Assembly: GCF_028463985.1 (NCBI RefSeq)
Contig: NZ_CP116766.1
Span: 1,550,001 to 1,614,000 of the forward strand
Origin: Neisseria lisongii
GTDB taxonomy: Bacteria > Pseudomonadota > Gammaproteobacteria > Burkholderiales > Neisseriaceae
DNA length: 64,000 bases
Reading direction: 5' to 3'
Both the position numbers and the translations under genes were made by a program. The notes below the pieces were generated by a model. It saw nothing but the letters and a program-made list of their open reading frames with translations, ran no database searches and was not told the DNA's origin. Positions 8,160-15,590 of the stretch are shown here, piece after piece. The stretch's first letter is position 1; every line of letters begins with the position of its first letter.

Positions 8160-10862
8160 ATGCAGCTCCATATTTTAAACAATCCCAAAGATGCTGCGCT
8201 GGCGGCGGATGCCGAATTTTTAAAACAGTCTTTGTTCCAACTGCTGCACGAGGAAGCCTCGCCGCTGGTGGTGGAAACCGTTAAATTGTTATCTACCGCC
8301 GAAGACAGCAGCGCCATCATCGACAAAGTATTGCCGCAGCTTGACGAGCAGCAGACCCACGATTTAACGCTGGCCTGCGGCCTGTTTGCGCAAATTCTGA
8401 ACATTGCCGAAGATGTCCACCACGAACGCCGCCGCCAAGTGCATGAAGCGGCAGGACACAATGCCGCCGAAGGCAGTTTGGCAGAAACCGTACGCAAGCT
8501 GCGTGCCGGCAAAATCGACGGCAAAACCCTGCAGCAGCAGCTCAACCAAACCAAAGTGTTCGCCGTATTGACCGCCCACCCGACCGAAGTGCAGCGCCAA
8601 TCGGTGTTGAGCTTCAACCGCCGTATCCGCTCCCTGTTGCCGCAGCGGGAACGCTGCAACAATCCGGAAGCGCTGGCAGAGTTGCGCCGTGAAATCGACA
8701 CCATTCTGCTCGGCCTGTGGCAGACCAACGAAACCCGCCACTACAAACTAAGCGTCAATGATGAAATCATCAACGGCGTATCGATTTTCCCGATGAGCTT
8801 TTTTGAAGCCTTGCCGAAACTCTACCGCAGCATGGAACGTGAATTTCAGACGGCCTATCCGGGCATCGAAGTGCCGAACATCATGAAAATCGGCGGCTGG
8901 ATCGGCGGCGATAGGGACGGCAACCCCTTTGTTTCCGCCGAAACCCTGCGTTACGCCTTCACCCGCCACGCCGATGCCGTGTTCCGCTATTATCGGGGCG
9001 AACTCGACAAACTCTACCGCGAATTGCCGCTTTCCACCCGCCGCGTCAAAGTCAATGCCGACGTAACCGCCATGTCCGAACAGTCGCCCGACACCGCCAT
9101 CGCCCGCACCGAAGAGCCGTACCGCCGTGCCGTTGCCTACATCATGGCACGGGTGATGGGCAAAGCCAAAGCCATCGGGCTGGGCATGGGCTGCAAATTC
9201 GGTTTTCTCACCCCTTACGCTTCGGCCGACGAATTTCTAACCGATTTGCACAAACTGCAACGCTCGCTGCGGGACAACGGCAGCGCCCTGATGGCAGAAG
9301 GCCGCCTTGCCGACATTATCCGCACCGCCTCGGTATGCGGCTTCCACATGATGCCGCTGGATTTACGCCAACACGCCGAAAAACACGCCGATGTCGTGGC
9401 CGAACTCTTCCAACACGCCGGTTTGGAAGACTACCGCAGCCTGTCGGAAACCGACAAACAGGCCGCCCTGCTGCGGGAACTGCAACACCAACGCCCGCTA
9501 TACAGCCCGTTTATCACCTACAGCGAACACACGCAGAAAGAGTTGGCGATTTTCAACGAAGCCCGCCTGATTAAAGACGAATTCGGCGAATTTGCCGTAA
9601 CCCAAAGCATTATTTCCAACTGCGAACAACCGAGCGACCTCTTGGCACTGGCGCTGCTGCTCAAAGAAAGCGGCCTGCTGACTGTGGACAACGGCAAACC
9701 GGTCAGCCGCATGAACATCGTTCCCCTGTTTGAAACCATCGAAGCACTGGAAAACGCCTGCGCCGTGATGGAAACCCTGTTCAGCCTCGATTGGTATCGC
9801 ACCCTGCTCGCCGGCCGCTTCAACACGCAGGAAATCATGCTCGGCTATTCCGATTCCAACAAAGACGGCGGCTACGTAACCAGCTCATGGTGTCTGTATC
9901 AGGCCGAATCCGAACTGGTCAAACTGTTTAACCGATACAATATCCGTATGCGCCTCTTCCACGGCCGGGGCGGCAGCGTCGGCCGCGGCGGCGGCCCGTC
10001 TTACCAAGCCATTCTGGCACAACCGGCAGGCAGCGTATCCGGCCAAATCCGTATTACCGAACAGGGCGAAGTCATCACCGCCAAATACGCCGACCCGAGC
10101 AACGCCCGCCGCAATCTGGAAACCTTGGTTGCCGCCACACTCGAAGCCAGCCTGTTGCCCGACCAAAAAGACCCCGACAGCACCCTGATGCAGGCACTGT
10201 CAGACGTATCGTTCAAATACTATCGGGAACTGATTACCCACCCCGACTTTATCGACTACTTCCTGCAAACCAGCCCGATTCAGGAAATCGCCTCGCTCAA
10301 CCTCGGCAGCCGCCCCGCCAGCCGCAAAACACTGGCACGCATACAGGATTTGCGGGCGATTCCGTGGGTATTCTCATGGATGCAGAACCGCCTGATGCTT
10401 CCCGCATGGTACGGCTTCGGCAGCGCCGTCGTGAGCCTGTGCGAAAACAACCCCGACACACTCAAAGCCCTGCAGCAGCACGCCCAAGACAACCCGTTCT
10501 TCCGAGCCATGCTCTCCAATATGGAACAAGTCATGGCCAAAACCGACATCACACTGGCGGAAGACTACGCCGAATTGAGCGAAACGCCGGAACAGGCCGC
10601 CGTCATCTTCCAAATGATTAAAGAAGAATACCTGCGCAGCCGCAAAGCCCTGCTCGAACTGCTGCAAACCACCGAACTTCTGCGCAACAACCGCAGCCTC
10701 GCCCGCTCGCTGGCATTGAGAATCCCATATCTCAACGCCCTCAACAGCCTGCAGGTCGCCATGCTCAAACGCCTGCGCAAAGAACCGGACAACCCGCACG
10801 CCCTCCTGATGGTACACCTCACCATCAACGGCGTGGCGCAAGGCCTGCGCAACACCGGTTAA
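8160..10862 (+). CDS. ppc: Phosphoenolpyruvate carboxylase
   Basis: Carboxylates PEP to oxaloacetate to refill the TCA cycle. At 900 residues it has the motifs LTAHPTEVQRQS (catalytic His), GGDRDGNPFV, GYSDSNKDGG and FHGRGGSVGRGGGP (glycine/arginine loop), and it ends in NTG as the family does. An upstream TTG at 8088 would add 24 residues. The ATG at 8160 is chosen because a near-perfect AAGGAGG Shine-Dalgarno lies 8 bases before it and MQLHILNN is the usual neisserial N-terminus. A Correia-type element precedes it and a DUS-pair terminator follows. Confidence 0.97.
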   Translation: MQLHILNNPKDAALAADAEFLKQSLFQLLHEEASPLVVETVKLLSTAEDSSAIIDKVLPQLDEQQTHDLTLACGLFAQILNIAEDVHHERRRQVHEAAGHNAAEGSLAETVRKLRAGKIDGKTLQQQLNQTKVFAVLTAHPTEVQRQSVLSFNRRIRSLLPQRERCNNPEALAELRREIDTILLGLWQTNETRHYKLSVNDEIINGVSIFPMSFFEALPKLYRSMEREFQTAYPGIEVPNIMKIGGWIGGDRDGNPFVSAETLRYAFTRHADAVFRYYRGELDKLYRELPLSTRRVKVNADVTAMSEQSPDTAIARTEEPYRRAVAYIMARVMGKAKAIGLGMGCKFGFLTPYASADEFLTDLHKLQRSLRDNGSALMAEGRLADIIRTASVCGFHMMPLDLRQHAEKHADVVAELFQHAGLEDYRSLSETDKQAALLRELQHQRPLYSPFITYSEHTQKELAIFNEARLIKDEFGEFAVTQSIISNCEQPSDLLALALLLKESGLLTVDNGKPVSRMNIVPLFETIEALENACAVMETLFSLDWYRTLLAGRFNTQEIMLGYSDSNKDGGYVTSSWCLYQAESELVKLFNRYNIRMRLFHGRGGSVGRGGGPSYQAILAQPAGSVSGQIRITEQGEVITAKYADPSNARRNLETLVAATLEASLLPDQKDPDSTLMQALSDVSFKYYRELITHPDFIDYFLQTSPIQEIASLNLGSRPASRKTLARIQDLRAIPWVFSWMQNRLMLPAWYGFGSAVVSLCENNPDTLKALQQHAQDNPFFRAMLSNMEQVMAKTDITLAEDYAELSETPEQAAVIFQMIKEEYLRSRKALLELLQTTELLRNNRSLARSLALRIPYLNALNSLQVAMLKRLRKEPDNPHALLMVHLTINGVAQGLRNTG

Positions 10863-10880
10863 ACATACCGGCATAACATT

Positions 10881-10935
10881 AAGGCCGTCTGAAAACAGGG
10901 ATTCTATATCGAAACCCTGTTTTCAGACGGCTTTT
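10881..10935 (+). terminator. DUS inverted pair, terminator of ppc
   Basis: AGGCCGTCTGAAAACAGGG and its inverted partner around a 15-base loop, followed by CTTTTGG, 18 bases after the ppc stop. Confidence 0.8.
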
Positions 10936-10989
10936 GGTTTGGGCGAAACGATAGTTAACACACCGAATTTTCTGTACAAATCGGCAAGC

Positions 10990-11185
10990 TATAGTGAATT
11001 CACTTAATAAACCGTACGATTTTCAAATACTCCGTCATTCCGACGCAAGTCGGAATCCATCTCAGCGGTTTAGGTAGCTGTTTTTTATTTACAATTTCTG
11101 AATTTGATAAATAGATTCCGACTTGCGTCGGAATGACGGGCGTGTTGGGTTTGGAATGTGCTGGAAATTCGGTTGATTTACTATA
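10990..11185. repeat. 196-bp TATAGT/ACTATA element with two dRS3-like palindromes (copy A)
   Basis: The ends are TATAGTGAATTCACTTAATA and GGTTGATTTACTATA. Inside are two inverted 20-bp palindromes, ATTCCGACGCAAGTCGGAAT at 11037-11056 and its counterpart at 11115-11134. These are similar in design to the neisserial dRS3/NIME repeat. Two further copies, in the opposite orientation, lie at 19572 and 48074. Confidence 0.75.
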
Positions 11186-11233
11186 AGTTGCTCCACCTGC
11201 ACTTTGTTCCCCGTCCCGCTGGCTGGAAAAGGT

Positions 11234-11364
11234 TATAGTGAAATAACCTAATAATCCATACGGTTTTTAAACAGGGCGTAGGTTGGGTCGAGACCCAACA
11301 CGATTGGAAATACCTTGAAGCATAAGATTTTGTTGGGTTACGCTCGTGCCTCGCTAACCACACC
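11234..11364. repeat. Small inverted-repeat element of the TTGGGTCGAGACCCAA family, cut by the IS110 element (copy D)
   Basis: It starts TATAGTGAAATAACCTAATA, then a CGTAGGTTGGGTCGAGACCCAAC palindromic block, then GTTGGGTTACGCTCGTGCC and TCGCTAACCACAC. It matches the copy at 17263 (in reverse) up to the point where the IS110 left end begins. The missing end of the repeat is not found on the far side of the IS. Confidence 0.7.
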
Positions 11365-11399
11365 TTGTATAAGAAACACCAACCACAAGATAAAATAAA

Positions 11400-11567
11400 A
11401 AGCCCCCGACAGAAGCAGCTATCAGGGGCGGGATTGAAAATAGAGTTGTACGCCAACCTTGGGCTTCAAAGCCCGCGACGTAGATAAAAGCCTGTTTTCA
11501 ATGTCCAAACACCCCGAATAGTATCATAGACATGCTGTGCATAGTCTGCATTCACAAGGTTAGGAGC
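11400..11567 (+). ncRNA. Candidate bridge RNA of IS110 element 1
   Basis: This region has no ORF but has ordered structure. A 5' stem lies at about 11402-11429 (GCCCCC with GGGGC). Next comes CAACCT (11454-11459), hairpin GGGCTTCAAAGCCC (11461-11474), then CGTAG (11479-11483), which is complementary to CTACG. Then comes ATAGTATC (11518-11525), identical to the right terminus plus C at 12597-12604. A hairpin AGACATGC/GCATAGTCT follows, then ACAAG (11554-11558), complementary to CTTGT at the left terminus (11364-11368). This is the sense-guide, hairpin, antisense-guide layout of the two loops of the IS621 bridge RNA. The ends of the RNA are not known. Confidence 0.6.
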
Positions 11568-12581
11568 ATGATGGACACCCCATTTTATTTTATCGGCATC
11601 GATATTGCCAAGTTAAAGTTCGATGTCGCAGTCAAAAAATCCGCAAAAGTGTATCAACACCACCAGTTTGAGAACCATCCGAAAGGATTTGCTGCTCTGA
11701 GCGAATGGCTGAACAGCTTTTCGGATAAGCCGCTCTATATCGTGATGGAAGCGACAAACGTCTATCACGAAAGGTTGTGCGAATACTTATATACGGCCGG
11801 ACATTCAGTAGTGGTGATTAATCCCAAATGTGCCGCCAACTTTGCCAAAGGTTTGAACTTACGTTCCAAAACCGACAAAGCGGATGCCAAATTACTTGCC
11901 CGCTTAGCCGAAAGCTACGTTCATGAATTTGATCTGTGGCAACCGAAAGGCAATAACGAAAAAGCCTTATTGCGCCAACTTCGCCATCTCGAACATTTAA
12001 AAGCAGCGCTGGCGAAAGAAAAAGTCCGGCTGCAGATGCTGTTGGACGAGTATGCGATGGTTTCGTCCGAACGTCTGATTGCTTTTCTTGAGTGCGAAGT
12101 CAAAACTGTTGAAACGCATATTCATCAGTTGGTGAAACAGGATGAGCAGTTGAAACACAACCATCGTCTGTTGAGCAGTATTCCCGCCATCGGCAAAACC
12201 ACAGCCTGTTGGCTGCTCGCCATACTGGGCGACGGCACTCGGTTTAAAAACGGAAGGGCTGCTGCGACCTATGCCGGACTGACCCCGATGGTCAGACAAT
12301 CGGGAACGAGTGTAGATAAGCGGGTCGGTATCTCCCGTATCGGACAGAGTGATTTGAGGAAGATACTCTATATGCCGGCCGTGTCGTTTTGCTTTGGCAA
12401 ATATAAGGACAGTATTTACAGCCCGTTTGTCCAACGCTTGCTGGAGCGTAATAAACTGGCGAAAAAAGCCGTGATTGTGGCTCTGATGCGTAAACTCGTG
12501 ACCATTGCCCAATCTGTATTGAAGTACCAACAACCCTTTAACGAAGAACGCTATGCGAAAATGTGTCTGGATAAGGCTTGA
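11568..12581 (+). CDS. IS110-family transposase (DEDD recombinase)
   Basis: Catalyses RNA-guided, double-strand-break-free recombination of the element. It has about 337 residues. The RuvC-like DEDD domain shows D in GIDIAK (residues 8-13), E in VMEATNVYH and the D pair in KTDKADAK. A coiled region follows at about 130-200. The C-terminal Tnp domain has LLSSIPAIGKTTACWLL and the serine region TPMVRQSGTS. The ORF could open at 11532, but TTAGGAGC precedes the ATGs at 11568/11571, and MDTPFYFIGIDIAK fits the family N-terminus. It is full length with no frameshift, so it is probably active. Confidence 0.93.
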   Translation: MMDTPFYFIGIDIAKLKFDVAVKKSAKVYQHHQFENHPKGFAALSEWLNSFSDKPLYIVMEATNVYHERLCEYLYTAGHSVVVINPKCAANFAKGLNLRSKTDKADAKLLARLAESYVHEFDLWQPKGNNEKALLRQLRHLEHLKAALAKEKVRLQMLLDEYAMVSSERLIAFLECEVKTVETHIHQLVKQDEQLKHNHRLLSSIPAIGKTTACWLLAILGDGTRFKNGRAAATYAGLTPMVRQSGTSVDKRVGISRIGQSDLRKILYMPAVSFCFGKYKDSIYSPFVQRLLERNKLAKKAVIVALMRKLVTIAQSVLKYQQPFNEERYAKMCLDKA

Positions 12582-12612
12582 TTTGCTGGGGGGGTTATAG
12601 TATCTACAAAAC

Positions 12613-12647
12613 AAGCCGTCTGAAAACTGCAGTTTTCAGACGGCTTT
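12613..12647. terminator. DUS inverted pair after dapD
   Basis: AAGCCGTCTGAAAACTGCAGTTTTCAGACGGCTT, a perfect hairpin, about 45 bases past the dapD stop (minus strand) and also just outside the IS110 right end. Confidence 0.75.
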
Positions 12648-12692
12648 GGTTACTTCAATCTGTTATCAAATGCAACAGAGCGGCGGTTTAGT

Positions 12693-13514
12693 TTAAATGC
12701 CGCGCAGCAATTCGTTGACGCTGGTTTTGGCACGGGTTTGTGCGTCCACTCGTTTGACGATTACGGCGCAATACAGGCTGTGTGAGCCGTCGGCGCTCGG
12801 CATGCTGCCGGAGACGACAACCGAACCTGCCGGTACTCGGCCTTGGTAGATTTCGCCGGTGGTGCGGTCGAGGATTTTGGTTGATTGGCCGATAAATACG
12901 CCCATGGAAATCACTGAGCCTTCTTCGACAATCACGCCTTCTACGATTTCGGAACGGGCGCCGATAAAGCAGTTGTCTTCGATGATGGTCGGGCTGGCCT
13001 GCAGCGGCTCTAATACGCCGCCGATGCCCACGCCGCCGCTCAGGTGTACGTTTTTGCCGATTTGGGCGCACGAGCCGACAGTCGCCCAAGTATCGACCAT
13101 GGCACCTTCGTCCACATATGCGCCGATATTGACATAAGATGGCATCAACACGACGTTTTTCGCCACAAAGCTGCCCCGGCGTGCCACTGCTCCCGGTACG
13201 GCACGGAAGCCGGCGGCTTTAAACTGTTCTTCAGACCAACCGGCAAATTTGGTCGGCACTTTGTCGAAATATTTATTGACACCGTCGTCCAATACTTCGT
13301 TGTCTTGAATGCGGAACGACAGCAACACGGCTTTTTTCGCCCATTCATTGACTTTCCATTCGCCCACGCCCAAGCGTTCTGCCACTCGCAGTTCGCCCGA
13401 ATCGAGTTGGCGCAGGGTTTCCAATACGGCTTCTTTCACTTCCGGCGTTACGCTGCTCGGGGTGATGTCGGCACGGTTTTCAAATGCTGTTTCAATAATT
13501 TGCTGTAAAGACAT
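12693..13514 (-). CDS. dapD: 2,3,4,5-tetrahydropyridine-2,6-dicarboxylate N-succinyltransferase
   Basis: Succinylase step of the lysine/diaminopimelate pathway. It has 273 residues with an N-terminal helical domain and a left-handed beta-helix of hexapeptide repeats (VGSCAQIGKNVHLSGGVGIG and following). The reading frame stays open for 65 codons further upstream, but TAAGGAAAAAG lies 5 bases before the ATG at 13514 and MSLQQIIETAFENR is the normal start. It is a single gene. Confidence 0.97.
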   Translation of the reverse strand: MSLQQIIETAFENRADITPSSVTPEVKEAVLETLRQLDSGELRVAERLGVGEWKVNEWAKKAVLLSFRIQDNEVLDDGVNKYFDKVPTKFAGWSEEQFKAAGFRAVPGAVARRGSFVAKNVVLMPSYVNIGAYVDEGAMVDTWATVGSCAQIGKNVHLSGGVGIGGVLEPLQASPTIIEDNCFIGARSEIVEGVIVEEGSVISMGVFIGQSTKILDRTTGEIYQGRVPAGSVVVSGSMPSADGSHSLYCAVIVKRVDAQTRAKTSVNELLRGI

Positions 13515-13575
13515 AATCTTTTTCCTTAAAATGGCTGTTGAGCCGCCGTCAAGGCGGTATCCGGTAAATTCGCAA

Positions 13576-13594
13576 TAGAGTGAATTCACTATAT
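13576..13594. repeat. Solitary TAGAGTGAATTCACTATA palindrome
   Basis: A short palindrome with the same terminal motif (GTGAATTCACTATA) as the small inverted-repeat elements, but with no interior. It looks like the remnant of an excised or deleted element in the dapD-tsaB spacer. Confidence 0.4.
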
Positions 13595-13725
13595 AACTGA
13601 AACGGTTATTGTTCATACCACGCATGGAAAATAACGGTTTCAGCGATACGGCGTTATTTTGCCATGTAAAGCAGCTCTCGTCAGCTATTAAATCGATGAT
13701 CACACCCAAACCGCCGCTGTTTCTT

Positions 13726-13734
13726 TGCTATAAT
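13726..13734 (+). promoter_or_regulatory. Probable extended -10 promoter of the tsaB operon
   Basis: TGCTATAAT is a perfect TATAAT with the TGn extension, 32 bases before the tsaB ATG. No good -35 is seen at the right distance (CCAAAC). The last bases run straight into an AT-DUS (ATGCCGTCTGAA). Confidence 0.55.
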
Positions 13735-13765
13735 GCCGTCTGAAAATTGAATAAAAGCACACACC

Positions 13766-14440
13766 ATGCAGATTGACTTTACCCGGCCGCTGTTGGCTGT
13801 CGATACCAGCACTTCCTGTCTCTCGCTCGCTCTGCGATCGGGCGGCGAAACGTTTCTGTATCATGCCGAAGCGGGCAATAAACAGTCCGAACAGATTCTG
13901 CCGCAAATCCAAATCCTGTTTGACGAAGCGGGCATCACCGCCGCCGATTTGGGGGCGGTGGTTTATGCACAAGGCCCCGGCGCATTTACCGGTCTGCGTA
14001 TCGGTATCGGCGTGGCGCAAGGTTTGGCAACGCCGTTTGCTACGCCGCTGATCGGCATTCCGTGTCTGGACGCTGTCGCTTATCAATGCCCGCAGCGGCC
14101 CTGCGTGTTGGCGGCAACCGATGCCCGCATGGGCGAAGTGTTTTACGCATGGTTCGACACCGCCGCCCACCGCCGCCTGAGCGATTATCAGGTCGGCAAG
14201 GCGGAAGAAATCGCCCTGCCTGCCGCAGCGGTGTTTTCAGACGGCATCGGCAATGCTTTTGCCCTGCCCTCGCCGCCGCCGTTTGCCGGCAAACCCGATA
14301 TGCCGACTGCCGCCGCTTATCTGGATTTGGCACAAAGCGGGCGTTATCCTGCGGTCGGTGCCGCCCATGCCGAATTGCTGTATGTGCGCAATAAAATCGC
14401 ATTAACTGCCAAAGAACAGGCGGAACGGAAAAGCCGATGA
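13766..14440 (+). CDS. tsaB: tRNA threonylcarbamoyladenosine biosynthesis protein TsaB
   Basis: Partner of TsaD/TsaE in t6A37 formation on ANN-decoding tRNAs. It has 224 residues with an ASKHA fold. Visible motifs are LLAVDTSTSCLSLAL at the N-terminus and VVYAQGPGAFTGLRIGIGVA near residues 70-90. It is the first gene of a tightly overlapping operon tsaB-rimI-UDG-like-rmuC; its stop overlaps the rimI ATG (ATGA). The tsaB-rimI pairing is widespread. Confidence 0.95.
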   Translation: MQIDFTRPLLAVDTSTSCLSLALRSGGETFLYHAEAGNKQSEQILPQIQILFDEAGITAADLGAVVYAQGPGAFTGLRIGIGVAQGLATPFATPLIGIPCLDAVAYQCPQRPCVLAATDARMGEVFYAWFDTAAHRRLSDYQVGKAEEIALPAAAVFSDGIGNAFALPSPPPFAGKPDMPTAAAYLDLAQSGRYPAVGAAHAELLYVRNKIALTAKEQAERKSR

Positions 14441-14880
14441 TTATCCGCCCCGCCGCCGCTGCCGACTGCCAAACGCTGGCGCAGATTGATGCCCGAGGCA
14501 ATCCCTCGCCGTGGTCGGCGGCGCAGTTTCAAGCTGCGATTGAAAGCCGTTTCGACAGCGTAGCCGTTTGCGAATGCAGCGGCAAAATCGGCGGCTTTAT
14601 CGTCTGGCAAAGCGTGTGCGGCGAATCCGAGCTGCACCTGATTGCGACTTCGCCCGAACACCGCCGCTGCGGCATTGCTTCGGCACTGCTGGCACACTGG
14701 TTTCAGACGGCCTCGGCGCAACATATCGAACGCCTGTTTTTAGAAGTCCGCCAAAGCAACGCCGCTGCGCAAAACCTCTACCGCAAACACGGTTTTCAGA
14801 CGGCCGGTATCCGCAAAAATTATTACCCGCTGGCAAACGGCGGGCGGGAAGATGCCGTTTTAATGGAGAAATCATGTTAA
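14437..14880 (+). CDS. rimI: Ribosomal protein bS18-alanine N-acetyltransferase
   Basis: A GNAT acetyltransferase of 147 residues that acetylates the N-terminal alanine of S18. The acetyl-CoA loop is ATSPEHRRCGIASALLAHW, followed by LFLEVRQSNAAAQNLYRKHGF, the characteristic RimI C-terminal motif. It starts inside the tsaB stop by a 4-base overlap. Two DUS copies lie within the coding region, where they encode FQTA. Confidence 0.94.
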   Translation: MIIRPAAAADCQTLAQIDARGNPSPWSAAQFQAAIESRFDSVAVCECSGKIGGFIVWQSVCGESELHLIATSPEHRRCGIASALLAHWFQTASAQHIERLFLEVRQSNAAAQNLYRKHGFQTAGIRKNYYPLANGGREDAVLMEKSC

Positions 14881-15590
14881 GCAGCCGCTATCTGCACCTG
14901 CACGAGGCCTTGGGATTAGGTCCGATGTGGCTCAACCGCCAAGCCCGATTTGTGCCGTCTGCCGCAGACACCCCGCCGCCCCGCCACCCGAAACCTGCCG
15001 CTGCCGCCAAACCGGCAACCCGACCGACGCTGTCGGCGCTGGCTGCTTTGAACCAACGTTCGGAAAAAAATCCCCAAACCGCTGCGCCAAGCAGCGAACT
15101 GCCAACGCAAGCCGCTGCCACCCCCGAGTTGCCCGTATCCGCCGCCGGCATTATGCCGTCTGAAATCATGGTTATCAGCATCTGCCCCAGCACCGAAGAC
15201 AGCGTTGCCGGCCAACTGTTCAGCGGTGCAGTCGGCGTATTGCTCGACAATATACTCGCCGCCATCGGTTTAACGCCGCAGCAGGCACACAAAACCTGCT
15301 GGATTAAGGCCGCACCCGCCGACAATACCATGCCTGATTTGCCGCAAATCGAAGCCGCTGCAGCGCAAATCGCTGCCGAATTGGCGCAGTCGCAAGCCCG
15401 TGCCGTGGTTTTTTTGGGTCAGTTTTTCCAAAAGCCGCAACAAGCCGCCGCCATGCAGCAGCTCTGCGGCGGCCTGCCGTATATCGTTATTCCCCACCCT
15501 GCACGACTGCTTCGCCAGCCGAGTTTAAAAGCCGACGCATGGCATGAGTTGAAAAAAATCAAAGCCTTGCTGCGCAACCACCGACCATGA
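14874..15590 (+). CDS. Uracil-DNA glycosylase-superfamily protein, divergent
   Basis: It has 238 residues. The first ~90 are low-complexity (Ala/Pro/Lys rich), after MLSSRYLHLHEALGLGPMWL. The C-terminal ~140 follow family 4/5 UDGs: a block with SICPSTEDSVAGQLFSGAVG, then VLLDNILAAIGL, then VVFLGQFF, ending in IPHPARLLRQPSLKADAWHE. The usual GEAPG loop reads SICPS, and the four-cysteine Fe-S ligand set of family 4 is not recognisable (no CxxC, and KAAP where KCRP is expected). Activity is therefore uncertain. The ATG overlaps the rimI stop, and a good coupling to rmuC (ATGA) follows. Confidence 0.75.
   Translation: MLSSRYLHLHEALGLGPMWLNRQARFVPSAADTPPPRHPKPAAAAKPATRPTLSALAALNQRSEKNPQTAAPSSELPTQAAATPELPVSAAGIMPSEIMVISICPSTEDSVAGQLFSGAVGVLLDNILAAIGLTPQQAHKTCWIKAAPADNTMPDLPQIEAAAAQIAAELAQSQARAVVFLGQFFQKPQQAAAMQQLCGGLPYIVIPHPARLLRQPSLKADAWHELKKIKALLRNHRP

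Larger units (their letters stand above)
11364..12605 (+). mobile_element. IS110-family insertion sequence 1 (about 1.24 kb)
   Basis: The left boundary is set where a known repeat copy stops matching: CT at 11364-11365, followed by TGTATAAG. The second IS110 element in the window has the same first six internal bases (TGTATA) after a CT. The right boundary is placed at CT 12604-12605, because the preceding ATAGTAT plus C is repeated exactly in the upstream non-coding region, as expected of an IS110 donor guide. There are no long terminal inverted repeats and no target duplication beyond the CT core, as usual for IS110. It contains no DUS. Confidence 0.75.
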
